A stretch of DNA of 62,000 nt from NCBI GenBank assembly GCA_903813345.2, contig CAIIXF020000568.1:1-62000 (forward strand). Direction: 5' to 3'. The translations under genes and the position numbers were made by a program. How positions within the stretch are numbered: the stretch's first letter is position 1; the number at the start of each line of letters is the position of its first letter. The notes under the pieces are model-generated. The model was not told where the DNA came from, ran no database searches, and saw nothing but the letters and a program-made list of their open reading frames with translations. The stretch is from Owenia fusiformis (lineage: Eukaryota > Annelida > Polychaeta > Sabellida > Oweniidae). Positions 1 through 13,020 of this stretch are shown here, piece by piece.

Positions 1-779
1 ACCTTACAGTTTGCATCATAGATTGAGTACACCCAGCTGAGGTGAACATGGCCATATGGGGTATCATTGGAAAGCGATTTCTACTATCTTTTGAATGATA
101 TCCATGTCAAGGCGTTCGATTGCATCTTATGACGTCATAACGGTAGGAGGAAACAAAGGTTCATTCAAAACTGCCCCGAAAACAATTGAATGGCACGGGA
201 GAATGGAATTCGGGGTACTTGGCACAGTGGCCTCGCCCCCAAAACACAAAAGTTGCTTCAAGATGGCACGATTTTGGTAACATTGTTCAGCTAAGATACG
301 GCCCTTTAATATGATATGCGCTATTAGGGCTTCGTAATGAACTAAAAAACCTACAAAATACCCCAAAAAGCGCCTTCTAATAGGTTACAGTCTCCAAAAG
401 AGTTTCCCATAGATGGCCAATATAACATTTTACCCTGGTACTTATTAACGATTAGTATCCAAGCGTAATGCAACATACCACAGTGTTCGGGAGAGACTCG
501 ATCGACTCCATCGAATTTTTGAGATAAATAAACTTGAATACACCAACCCCCTCTATCGTCAGATTTCTCAGAGAATTCTGGTAAAATCACCAAGGTCAAA
601 ATCACTCCGCCACCAGCTTAAAATGAGATATCCCACTGAACTTTGACATGTTTTCAGATAAATTGGGACCTACCTTATACATATTTAGTCCCGATTCACT
701 TCCCAAACGCCAGATGGCGCTCCAATGGGGTAGGGAAGAAGAAAAATGACTTTTTATACAGAAAACCAAATCACTATAT
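1..779. other. Unannotated flank, no gene recognised
   Basis: I see no gene, inverted repeat or tandem repeat here. Short open frames exist on both strands, but none has splice sites, a recognisable motif or a domain, and they overlap antisense. The stretch ends where the first diverged satellite monomers become recognisable. Confidence 0.5.
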
Positions 780-1148
780 CCGTAGCAGCATGTAGGTTGT
801 TAATTTGATCAGACATTGAAGGGTATATTTTTGCATTTGCTCTACCAAGCAGTTGTTGAGTGGTACTTCTATTCGTGAGATATTGGGTATCTAATTTGTC
901 ATAAAGCTCTGATTTACATTTCACTCTGACAGAATATCAATTTTCTGAGCAGTCATACGCCACGCTTGTACTAGATAGACCTTTGCTGAATTTAGAGACG
1001 TTTCGGTAAATATTTCTATGTTTCCAATACAAAGGATTTAATGACTGACGTTTCTTGTTGTGAAATATTTTGTATCTAATTTGTCTGAAGTCGCTGATAC
1101 AGTTTGCGCTCCAGACTAAATGTTAATTTTCGGACCGGTATATTGCTA

Positions 1149-2096
1149 GGGTTTTCGTAAAACACCGACCGCCGACCACCGACCACCGACCACCGACCAC
1201 CGACCAGTCACTCTCCACAGTTGGGTACATGTGGTCGGTGGTCGGCTGACGGTCTTTTACATAAAGATGAAAAAATACAAAATTAGAAGTAAAACTAAAA
1301 CTGGGAATCCAATGACTATAGTACCTTTACTAGGTCGTGATTTAAAAACGTATAATTATCATTTCAAATCACGATGAAAACGTTACATCGTCGTGGTGTG
1401 TAATGTCATATTTTTAAGGGATGCTTCAGTTGTTAGAAGACCAATTTCATCCTGGTTAGTCACTTTGGAAAAAACGCACGTAACATTGCATTAAGTTCAT
1501 TCTTCATTATATGAAACGCAATAACAAAAACACACAAACATCGTCGATGTTGACGTCGTAACGTTATGTTTGATTTCTCAGTTGTTAAACGTCAACTGGT
1601 AAAAACTACATTTGATATGACAAAAAAAAGCTTTCTAATGGTGTACTGAAATGGTAAGTCACTTTTAATCCCGATAAGAGAACGCATGTAACATTATATC
1701 GTGTTCAGTATTCAGTAGGCTATGACGATAACAAATCAATTTTGTTTCGAAATTGTTAAATTTCAGTAAAAAATTAGGATAGATTCCCGTAGAAACGATA
1801 GGTTGGTTAATGATAGGTTAGGACCTAAGGCTGGGCAATTAATCGAGAGGAGACGGTCATGACCAATTTGTTTGCTTGCCATTCGTTGCAAGGTACAAAA
1901 TCGGTAAGAAACGTTGCCTAGTCCAACGATTGACATTCAAAATCAAATTATTAATATTCTAAGGCTACAAATATTTTCGGTCTTTTACATGATATGGTCG
2001 GTCTTTTACACATTTTCTTCAAACCCTGTTTTGAGGCTACCAGTGGAAAACACCGACCGGTCGGTGGTCGGTGGGGTCGGTCTTTTCCGAAAACCC
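1149..2096. mobile_element. Nonautonomous TIR DNA transposon inserted in a satellite monomer
   Basis: The 9-mer ATATTGCTA occurs at 1140-1148 and 2097-2105 and looks like a target-site duplication. Between the two copies are inverted ends: GGGTTTTCGTAAAACACCG on the left, and the complement of a closely similar GGGTTTTCGGAAAAGACCG on the right. Both ends continue into heptamer repeats (CCGACCA on the left, GGTCGGT on the right). Removing 1149-2105 restores a normal satellite monomer. There is no transposase frame in the 948 bp. A 9-bp duplication is typical of Mutator-like elements; an 8-bp reading (TATTGCTA) would suit hAT. The superfamily is therefore open. Confidence 0.8.
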
Positions 2097-3048
2097 ATAT
2101 TGCTACGCTGGTTACAGCATGTTGGTTGATAATTTGAGAGACGTTAAAGGAAAATATTTTTGTATTTTGCTCTACCAAGGACTTGTCGAGTGGTCATTCT
2201 ATTCGTGAGATTTTGAGTATCTAATTTGTCATAAAGCTTTGATTTACTTTGCGCTCTGTACGGAATGTCAATTTTCGGACCAGCTGTACATCGCAGTGGT
2301 TGGAGCGTACCTAACGCTGGTGGCAGCATTATATTTCTTATATAGTGAGATGTTTCAGGATACATTTTACATTTGTTCTACCGAGGACTTGTTGATTGGT
2401 CATTCTATATGTGAGATATTGAGCACCTAATTTGTCATACAATTCTGATTTACTTTGGGCTATGTACGGAATGTCAATTTTCGGACCAGCTGTAATATCC
2501 AATTCGTCTTAAATCGCTTATGCAATTTGCGCTCTTGACGAAATGTCAATTTTCCGATCAGTCGTACGTCACCCTGCTACATGCCAGTCCTTTGCAATTT
2601 TGTGAGACGTTTAAGTATATATTTTGGAGTATGCTCTTGAATGGATTTAATGAACGATGTTCCCGTTCGTGATATATTTTATATCTAATTCGTCTTAAAT
2701 CTATGATGCAATTTGTGCTCTGGAGAAATGTCAATTTTCGGACCAGTCGTACGTAACGCTTGTGGCAGCATGATATTTGTTATTTAGTGAGATGTTTCAG
2801 GATACATTTTTACATTTGCCCTACCGAGGACTTGTTGATTGGTCATTCTATTCGTGAGATATTGATTATCTAATTTGTCATACAAGTCTGATTTACTTTA
2901 GGCTATGTTCGGAATGTCAATTTTCGGACCAGCTGTACATCGCACTGGTAGCAGCGACTAATTTGATATATTATGAGACGTTTAGGTATATATTTTTACG
3001 TTTGCCAAAGGAGGGATGTATCGATTGACTTCTCTGTTAGGAGGATAT

Positions 3049-3322
3049 TATTTATTTATTATTCATTTATTTATTCATTTATTTAAGTGTCACCTATCTA
3101 AGATAGCCAGCCCTACCTGGGCTTATGAGACACATTTTACATAAGTTATATAATAATAATACATAATAATTTTAACAATACAAATATAAAATTAGTGCAG
3201 TTCAGCTCAACATCATTATTGATTTTGATTTTTAAATAAAACTCTTTTCCTTAATAGAATATTTTTTGCAAATACTTTCCAAAGCATTTAATATATTTTT
3301 TATTTTCAAAGATATCTTTAAA
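3049..3322 (-). mobile_element. Short AT-rich retroelement-like insertion in the satellite
   Basis: GGATAT at 3043-3048 and 3323-3328 brackets 274 bp that are foreign to the satellite, so a 6-bp target duplication is likely. Read on the minus strand, the insert ends in a simple tail of the (ATAAATAAATGA)n kind, just after a GC-richer block (complement of CCAGCCCTACCTGGGC). This arrangement resembles the 3' end of a non-LTR retroposon or SINE with a microsatellite tail. No protein-coding remnant is visible, so the class is inferred from ends only. Confidence 0.5.
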
Positions 3323-6300
3323 GGATATATAATATCCAATTCGTCTTAAATCGCTCATGCAATTTGCGCTCTTCACGAAATGTCAATTTTCCGACCAGTC
3401 GTACATCACACTTCTACATGCCAGTCCTTTGCAATTTTGTGAGACGTTAAGGTATATATTTTTGAGTATGCTCTGTAATGGATTTAATGAATGATGTTCC
3501 CGTTCGTGATATATTTTATGTCTAAGTCGTCTTAAATCTATGATGCAGTTTGTGCTCTGGAGGAAATGTCAATTTTCGGACCAGTCGTACGTAACGCTGG
3601 TGGCAGCATGATATTTGTTATTTAGTGAGATGTTTCAAGATACATTTTAACATTTGTCCTACCGAGGACTTGTTGATTGGTCATTCTATTCGTGAGATAT
3701 TTAGTATCTGGTTTGTCATACAAGTCTGATTTACTTTGAGCTATGTACGGAATGTCAATTTTCGGACCAGTCGTACGTAACGCTGGTGGCAGCATGATAT
3801 TTGTTATTTAGTGAGGTATTTCTGGATACATTTTTACATTAGCCCTACCGAGGACTTGTTGATTGGTCTTTCTATTCGTGAGATATTGAGTATCTTATTT
3901 GTCATACAAGTCTGATTTACTTTGGGCCATGTACGGAATGTCAATTTTCGGACCAGCTGTACATTGCACTGGTAGCAGCGACTAATTTGATATATTGTGA
4001 GACGTTTATGTATATATTTTTACGTTTGCCAAAGGGGGGATGTATCGATTGACTTCTCTGTTAGGGGGATATATAATATCCAATTCGTCTTAAATCGCTT
4101 ATGCAATTTGCGCTCTTGACGAAATGTCAATTTTCCGACCAGTCGTACATCACACTTTTATATGCCAGTCCTTTGCAATTTAGTGAGACGTTTAGGTATA
4201 TATTTTTGAGTATGCTTTTTAATGGATTAAATGAATGATGTTCCCGTTCGTGATATATTTTACATCTAATTCGTCTTAAATCTATGAAGCAGTTTGTGCT
4301 CTGGAGGAAATGTCAATTTTCGGACCAGTCATACGTAACGCTGGTGGCAGCATGATATTCGTTATTTAGTGAGGTATTTCAGGATACATTTTTACATTAG
4401 CCCTACCGAGGACTTGTTGATTGGTCTTTCTATTCGTGAGATATTGAGTATCTGGTTTGTCATACAAGTCTGATTTACTTTGGGCTATGTACGGAATGTC
4501 AATTGTCGGACCAGCTGTACATCGCACTGGTAGCAGCTACTAGTTTGATATATTGTGAGTCGTTTATGTATATATTTTTACGTTTGCCAAAGGAGGGATG
4601 TATCGATTGACTCCTCTGTTAGGGGGTTATATAATATCCAATTCGTCTTAAATCGCTTATGCAATTTGCGCTCTTGACGAAATGTCAATTTTCCGACCAG
4701 TCGTACGTCACATTGCTACATGCCAGTCCTTTGCAATTTTGTGAGATGTTTAAGTATATATTTTGAAGTATGCTCTTGAATGGATTTAATGAATGATGTT
4801 CCTGTTCGTGATATATTTTATATCTAATTCGTCTGAAATCTATGATGCAGTTTGTGCTCTGAAGAAATGTCAATTTTCGGACCAGTCGTACGTAACGCTG
4901 GTGGCAGCATGATATTTGTTATTTAGTGAGGTGTTTCAGGATACATTTTTACATTTGCCCTACCGAGGACTTGTTGATTGGTCATTCTATTCGTGAGATA
5001 TTGAGTATCTAATTTGTCATACAAGTCTGATTTACTTTAGGCTATGTTCGGAATGTCAATTTTCGGACCAGCTGTACATCGCACTGGTAGCAGCGACTAA
5101 TTTGATATATAATGAGACGTTTAGGTATAATTTTTACGTTTGCCAAAGGAGGGATGGATCGATTGACTTCTCTGTTAGGAGGATATATAATATCCAATTC
5201 GTCTTAAATCGCTTATGCAATTTGCGCTCTTGACGAAATGTCAATTTTCTGACCAGTCGTACATCACACTTCTACATGCCAGTCCTTTGCAATTTTGTGA
5301 GACGTTAAGGTATATATTTTTGAGTATGCTCTGTAATGGATTTAATGAATGATGTTCCCGTTCGTGATATATTTTATATCTATTTTGTCTTAAATCTATG
5401 ATGCAGTTTGTGCTCTTGAGGAAATGTCAATTTTCAGACCAGTCGTACGTAACGCTGGTGGCAGCATGAAATTTGTTATTTAGTGAGATGTTTCAAGATA
5501 CATTTTTACATTTGTCCTACCGAGGACTTGTTGATCGGTCATTCTATTCGTGAGATATTGAGTATCTTATTTGTCATACAAGTCTGATTTACTTTGGGCC
5601 ATGTACGGAATGTCAATTTTCGGACCAGCTGTACATTGCACTGGTAGCAGCGACTAATTTGATATATTGTGAGACGTTTATGTATATATTTTTACGTTTG
5701 CCAAAGGGGGGATGTATCGATTGACTTCTCTGTTAGGGGGATATATAATATCCAATTCGTCTTAAATCGCTTATGCAATTTGCGCTCTTGACGAAATGTC
5801 AATTTTCCGACCAGTCGTACATCACACTTTTATATGCCAGTCCTTTGCAATTTAGTGAGACGTTTAGGTATATATTTTTGAGTATGCTCTGTAATGGATT
5901 TAATGAATGATGTTCCCGTTCATGATATATTTTATATCTATTTTGTCTTAAATCTATGATGCAGTTTGTGCTCTTGAGGAAATGTCAATTTTCAGACCAG
6001 TCGTACGTAACGCTGGTGGCAGCATGAAATTTGTTATTTAGTGAGATGTTTCAAGATACATTTTTACATTTGTCCTACCGAGGACTTGTTGATTGGTCAT
6101 TCTATTCGTGAGATATTGAGTATCTGGTTTGTCAAACAAGTCTGATTTACTTTGAGCTATGTACGGAATGTCAATTTTCGGACCAGCTGTACATCGCACT
6201 ATTAGCAGCGACTAGTTTGATATGTTGTGAGACGTTTATGTATATATTTTTACGTTTGCCAAAGGAGGGATGTATCGATAGACTTCTCTGTTAGGGGGAT

Positions 6301-7189
6301 ATATAATATCCAATTCGTCTAAAATCGCCTAGCAATTTACGCTCTTGACGAAATGTCAATTTTCCGACCAGTCGTACGTCACACTGCTACATGCCAGTCC
6401 TTTGCAATTTTGTGAGACGTTTTAGTATATATTCTGGAGTATGCTCTTGAATGGATTTAATGAATGATGTTCCCGTTCGTGATATATTTTATATCTAATT
6501 TGTCTTAAATCTATGATGCAGTTTGTGCTCTGGAGGAAATGTCAATTTTCGGAGCAGTCGTACGTAACGCTGGTGGCAGCATGATATAAGTTATTTACTG
6601 AGATATTTCAGGATACATTTTTACATTTGCCCTACTGAGGACTTGTTGATTGGTCTTTCTATTCGTGAGATATTGAGTATCTAATTTGTAATACAAGCCT
6701 GATTTACTTTGGGCTATATACGGGATGTCAATCTTCGGACCAGCTGTACATCGCACTGGTAGCAGCGACTAGTTTGATATATTGTGAGACGTTTATGTAT
6801 ATATTTTTACGTTTGCCAAAGGAGGGATGTATCGATTTACTTCTCTGTTAGGGGGATATATAATATCTAATTCGTGTTAAATCACTTATACAATTTTCGC
6901 TCTAGACGAAATGTCAATTTTCCAACCAGTCGTACGTCACACTGCTACATGCCAGTCCTTTGCAATTTTGTTAGACGTTTGAGTATATATTTTGAAGTAT
7001 GCTCTTGAATGGATTTAATGAATAATGTTCCCGTTCGTGATTTATTTTAAATCTAATTCGTCTTAAATCTATGATGCAGTTTGTGCTCTGGAGGAAATGT
7101 CAATTTTCGGACCAGTCGTACGTAACGTTGGTGCCAGCATGATATTTGTTATTTAATGAGATGTTACAGGATACATTTTTACATTTGCC

Positions 7190-9423
7190 CTACCGAGGAC
7201 TTGCTGATTGGTCATTCTATTCGTGAGATATTGAGTATCTAATTTGTCATACAAGTCTGATTTACTTTGGGCTATGTAAGGAATGTCAATTTTCGGACCA
7301 GCTGTACATCACACTGGTAGAAGCGACTAGCTTGATATATTGTGAGACGTTTATGTATATATTTTTACGTTTGCCAAAAAAGGGATGTATCGATTGACTT
7401 CTCTGTTAGGGGGATATATAATATCCAATTCGTCTTAAATCGCTTATGCAATTTGCGCTGTTGACGCAATGTCAATTTTCCGACCAGTCGTACGTCACAC
7501 TGCTACATGCCAGTCCTTTGCAATTTTGTGAGACGTTTAAGTATATATTTTGGAGTATGCTCTAGAATGGATTTAATGAATGATGTTCCCATTCTTAATA
7601 TATTTTATACCTAATTCGTCTGAAATCTATGATGCAGTTTGTGCTCTGGAGGAAATGTCAATTTTCGGACCAGTCGTATGTAACGCTGGAGGCAGCATGA
7701 TATTTGTCATTTAGTGAGATGTTTCAGAATACATTTTTACATTTGCCCTACCGAGGACTTGTTGATTGGTCTTTCTATTCGTGAGATATTGAGTATCTAA
7801 TTTGTCATTCAAGTCTGATTTACTTTGGGCCATATACGGAATGTCAATTTTCGGACCAGCTGTACATCGCACTGGTAGCAGCGACTAATTTGGTATATTG
7901 TGAGACGTTTATGTATATATGTTTACGTTTGCCAAAGGAGGGATGTATCGATTGACTTCTCTCTTAGGGGGATATATAATATCCAATTCGTGTTAAATCG
8001 CTTATGCAATTCGCACTCTTGACGAAATGTCAATTTTCCGACCAGTCGTACGTCACACTGCTACATGCCAGTCCTTTGCAATTTTGTGAGACGATTAAGT
8101 ATGTATTTTGAAGTATGCTCTTGAATGGATTTAATGAATGATGTTCCCGTTCGTGATATATTTTATATCTAATTCGTCTTAAATCTATGATGCAGTTTGT
8201 GCTCTGGAGGAAATGTCAATTTTCGGACCAGTCGTACGTAACGCTGGAGGCAGCATGATATTTCTTATTTAGTGAGATGTTTCAGGATACATTTTTACAT
8301 TTGCCCTTACCGAGGACTTGCTGATTGGTCATTCTATTCGTGAGATATTGAGTATCTAATTTGTCATACAAGTCTGATTTACTTTGGGCTATGTAAGGAA
8401 TGTCAATTTTCGGACCAGCTGTACATCACACTGGTAGAAGCGACTAGCTTGATATATTGTGAGACGTTTATGTATTAGTTTTTACGTTTGCCAAAAAAGG
8501 GATGTATCGATTGACTTCTCTGTTAGGGGGATATATAATATCCAATTCTTCTTAAATCGCTTATGCAATTTGCGCTCTTGACGCAATGTCAATTTTCCGA
8601 CCAGTCGTACGTCACACTGCTACATGCCAGTCCTTTGCAATTTTGTGAGACGTTTAAGTATATATTTTGGAGTATGCTCTAGAATGGATTTAATGAATGA
8701 TGTTCCCATTCTTGATATATTTTATACCTAATTCGTCTGAAATCTATGATGCAGTTTGTGCTCTGGAGGAAATGTCAATTTTCGGACCAGTCGTATGTAA
8801 CGCTGGAGGCAGCATGATATTTGTCATTTAGTGAGATGTTTCAGAATACATTTTTCCTTTTGCCTACCGAGGACTTGTTGATTGGTCTTTCTATTCGTGA
8901 GATATTGAGTATCTAATTTGTCATTCAAGTCTGATTTACTTTGGGCCATATACGGAATGTCAATTTTCGGACCAGCTGTACATCGCACTGGTAGCAGCGA
9001 CTAATTTGGTATATTGTTAGACGTTTATGTATATATGTTTACGTTTGCCAAAGGAGGGATGTATCGATTGACTTCTCTCTTAGGGGGATATATAATATCC
9101 AATTCGTGTTAAATCGCTTATGCAATTCGCACTCTTGACGAAATGTCAATTTTCCGACCAGTCGTACGTCACACTGCTACATGCCAGTCCTTTGCAATTT
9201 TGTGAGACGATTAAGTATGTCTTTTGAAGTATGCTCTTGAATGGATTTAATGAATGATGTTCCCGTTCGTGATATATTTTATATCTAATTCGTCTTAAAT
9301 CTATGATGCAGTTTGTGTTTTGGAGGAAATGTCAATTTTCGGACCAGTCGTACGTAACGCTGGAGGCAGCATGATATTTCTTATTTAGTGAGATGTTTCA
9401 GGATACATTTTTACATTTGCCCT
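7190..9423. repeat. Recent tandem duplication of two satellite units (1117 bp)
   Basis: Shared private variants recur at an offset of about 1117 bp: GACTTGCTGATTGG at about 7198 and 8315, GTAGAAGCGACTAGCTTG at 7317 and 8434, and GACGCAATGTC, CCATTCTT and GTATATATGTTTACG in each half. These variants are absent from the other units. The block therefore arose by duplication of a pair of 558-bp units, later than the rest of the array. Confidence 0.75.
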
Positions 9424-11494
9424 AACGAGGACAAGTTGATTGGTCATTCTATTCGTGAGATATTGAGTATCTTATTTGTCATACAAGTCTGATTTACTTT
9501 TGGCTATGTACGGAATGTCAATATTTCGGACCAGCTGTACATCACACTGGTAGGAGCGACTAATTTGATATATTGTGAGACGTTTATGTTTATACATTTA
9601 CGTTTGCCAAAGGAGGGATGTATCGATTGACTTCTCTGTTAGGGGGATATATAATATCCAATTCGTCTTAAATCGCTTACGCAATTTGCGCTCTTGACGA
9701 AATGTCAATTTTCCGACCAGTAGTACATCACACTTTTATATGCCAGTCCTTTGCAATTTTGTGAGACGTTTAGGTATATATTTTTGAGTATGCTCTGTAA
9801 TGGATTTAATGAATGATGTTCCCGTTCGTGATATATTTAATATCTAATTTGTCTTAAATCTATGAAGCAGTTTGTGCTCTTGAGGAAATGTCAATTTTCG
9901 GACCAGTCTTACGTAACGCTGGTGGCAGCATGATATCTGTTATTTAGTGAGATGTTTCAGGATACATTTTTACATTTGCCTTACCGAGGACTTGTTGATT
10001 GGTCAATATATTTGTGAGATATTGAGTATCTAATTTGTCATACAAGTCTGATTTACTTTGGGCTATGTACGGAATGTCAATTTTCGGACCAGCTGTACAT
10101 CGCACTGGTAGCAGCGACTAGTTTGATATATTGTGAGACGTTTATGTATATATTTTTACCTTTGCCAAAGGAGGAATGTTTCGATTGACGTCTCTGTTAG
10201 GGGGATATATAATATCCAATTCGTGTTAAATCGCTTATGCAATTTGCACTCTTGACGAACTGTCAATTTTCCGACCAGTCGTACGTCACACTGCTACATG
10301 CCAGTCCTTTGCAATTTTGTGAGACGTTTAAGTATATATTTTGGAGTATGCTCTATGAATGGATTTAATGAATGATGTTCCCGTTCGTGATATATTTTAT
10401 ATCTAATTTGTCTTAAATCTATGATGCAGTTTGTGCTCTGGATTAAATGTCAATTTTCGGACCAGTCGTACGTAACGCTGGAGGCAGCATGATATTTGTC
10501 ATTTAGTGAGATGTTTCAGGATACATTTTTACATTTCCCCTACCGAGGACTTGTAGATTGGTCTTTCTATTCGTGAGATATTGAGTATCTAATTTGTCAT
10601 ACAAGTCTGATTTACTTTGGGCTATGTACGGAATGTCAATTTTCCGACCAGCTGTACATCGCACTGGTAGCAGCGATTAGTTTGATATATTGTGAGACGT
10701 TTATGTATATTTTTTAATGTTTGTTAAAGGAGGGATGTATCGATTGACTTCTCTGTTAGGGGGATATATAATATCCAATTTGTCTTAAATCACTTATACA
10801 ATTTGCGCTCTAGACGAAATGTCAATTTTCCGACCAGTCGTACGTCACACTGCTACATGTCAGTCCTTTGCAATTTTGTGAGACGTTTAAGTATATATTT
10901 TAGAGTGTGCTCTTGAATGGATTTAATGAATGATGTTCCCGTCGGGGATATATTTTATATCTAATTCGTCTTAAATCTATGATGCAGTTTGTGCTCTGGA
11001 GGAAATGTCAATTTTCGGACCAGTCGTACGTAACGCTGGTGGCAGCATGATATTTGTTATTTTGTGAGATGTTACAGGATACATTTTTACATTTGCCCCA
11101 CCAAGGACTTCTTGATTGGTCATTCTATTCGTGAGATATTGAGTATCTAATTTATCATATAAGTCTGATTTACTTTGGGCTATGTACGGAATGTCAATTT
11201 TCGGACCAGCTGTACATCGCACTGGTTGCAGCGACTAGTTTGATATATTGTGAGACGTTTATATATATATTTTTACGTTTGCCAAAGGAGGGATGTATCG
11301 ATTGACTTCTCTGTTAGGGGGATATATAATATCCAATTCGTCTTAAATCGCTTATGCAATTTGCGCTCTTGACGAAATGTCAATTTTTCAACCAGTCGTA
11401 CGTCACACTGCTACATGCCAGTCCTTTGCAATTTTGTGAGACGTTTAAGTATATATTTTGGAGTATGCTCTAGAATGGATTCAATGAATGATGT

Positions 11495-13018
11495 TTGTGT
11501 CCATTCTCCAACATGCATAAGCAAATGATTTGTACTTTCTCCATTGTGCATGAACCAAAACGTTGTTCATTCTCTTTCGTGTTTTCAATATTTTGTTAAT
11601 TAATCAATGTGTCAGAACGAATAAAATGTACCTAAACCAGTGAGTATGAACGAATTTAATGTACTACAATATCTATAATGTGTATGAATTGCTCATGCAC
11701 ACTGGAGAAAGTACATGATATTTGTCAATACACACAGTTAAAATTTATTGTTTCATATATACACTGGAAAATTATAAATAGTAGTCCATACACACATACA
11801 CAGAAAGTAAATAAAACAATAAAATATTGGTTCAGGCACATGGGAAATTAACCTAGTTTCGATTCATACATACTGGAGAAAGTATACACAGAGGAGTGTG
11901 GCTCAGAAAATGTGACTCAAAAACAGTTAAAAGTTGGACTTTTAGAAAGGTCACCAGACAGAATCTATTGCATTTTTCAGAAAGTATGCCAAATATATTA
12001 TTCGAAATTATAGAAGCTTTTGAAAATTTGAATTCATTCCTAAAAATAGAAAAAATGAGAAAACTGCTTTAGAAAGCAATCCAATTTTTGTTTCAGACAC
12101 CTTTTCAAAATTTCAAAGCTCCTATGACATGTATGATTTAGAGTAATATATTGGGCACATTTTCTGAGAAGTCTTTCACATGATGTTTAGGGTCATTCAT
12201 TCATACAAACTAGAGAGAGTATGAGAATATTGATTAATCCAATCTGAGTAATATGATAGATAGTTGGTTCTTCAACAAGAAAGGTTTACTTAGATTTTGA
12301 ATATCAAATAGATTTGGATCAAGTGTTATAAAGAATCTGATCTTCTTAACTTACTTAACTTCGAGCATGCAGATAAATATTCAATGGATTTACATAAAAT
12401 GCAGAGTTCCTGTGGCAATGGCATTTATTTTTAATGATCAAGAAAGTACTTTGCACCCTCCCGCCAAGTTAGGAAGAAGCCAGAGCTTTCATTCTGGTAC
12501 ACATCGCATCTAGAAACATGTCTGTGTCTATCATGTAAGAAGAGAGGGTCAAGGTATTCCATGATGGAGCATTTTGGAAACCCTTCTTAGAAATTGCTAT
12601 GCTGAAAATGGGCTATTGGTATACACTGTGTACAAGTAATGCAGATTGCTCCGATTTTCACTACGGCGCCATGCCGATTGAGAATTTTGTTCAAAATTGA
12701 ATACAATATTGAACAAAAGGAGCAAATGTGACCAAGGCATCAGTGTAGTATGAATTTATTTTGTTAGGATGCCAGTCAGAGCTCTTGATGCCAGTACTAA
12801 GTTTGCAAACATGCATGTCAACCATGGCCAATTAGAAAAGTGCACCCCTTCCTACACCTTGGTTTAGCTTTGGATCACTATGCTATCACTATGTGGCAGA
12901 AATGCATTCTGATTGGATATAAATGATCACATGACTTAGTTCACCAAGGTATCAGGAGATGGCATGCCAAAATGTAAAATCTCTATTTATACATGATGCT
13001 GCCTTATATTTTATGATA
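11495..13018. other. Gene-free stretch with inverted 'GGAGAAAGTA' motifs
   Basis: No gene is seen. Just after the satellite edge, TTTGTACTTTCTCCATTGTG (about 11530) is the near complement of CACACTGGAGAAAGTACATG (about 11697), giving an inverted pair about 190 bp across. Related ACTGGAGAAAGTA motifs return near 11870 and 12205. This could be a decayed small inverted-repeat element. The rest is unremarkable AT-rich DNA. Confidence 0.4.
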
Positions 13019-13020
13019 TA

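Larger units (their letters stand above)
780..11494. repeat. Satellite array, 186-bp monomers in a 558-bp trimeric higher-order repeat
   Basis: The anchor AATGTCAATTTTC recurs every 186 bp (for example 3379, 3565, 3751, 3937, and again 4123, 4309, 4495, 4681). Three monomer types follow each other. A continues as CCGACCAGTCGTACGTCA, B as GGACCAGTCGTACGTAA with GGCAGCATGATATTTG, and C as GGACCAGCTGTACATCG. The A-B-C unit of about 558 bp repeats head to tail about 14 times. Monomers at the left end (780-1140) are the most diverged, as is usual at array edges. The array stops abruptly at about 11494, inside a monomer. Two insertions interrupt it. Short antisense open frames in it are by-products of the repeat. 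Satellite function (centromeric or other) cannot be told from sequence. Confidence 0.93.

Noticed and set aside
10977-11222. Minus-strand open frame in the satellite
   Set aside because: Satellite by-product; the same text recurs with stops in other monomers.
780-11494. CRISPR-like array or prokaryotic repeat
   Set aside because: The period is 186 bp with diverged monomers and no spacers; the surroundings are eukaryotic.
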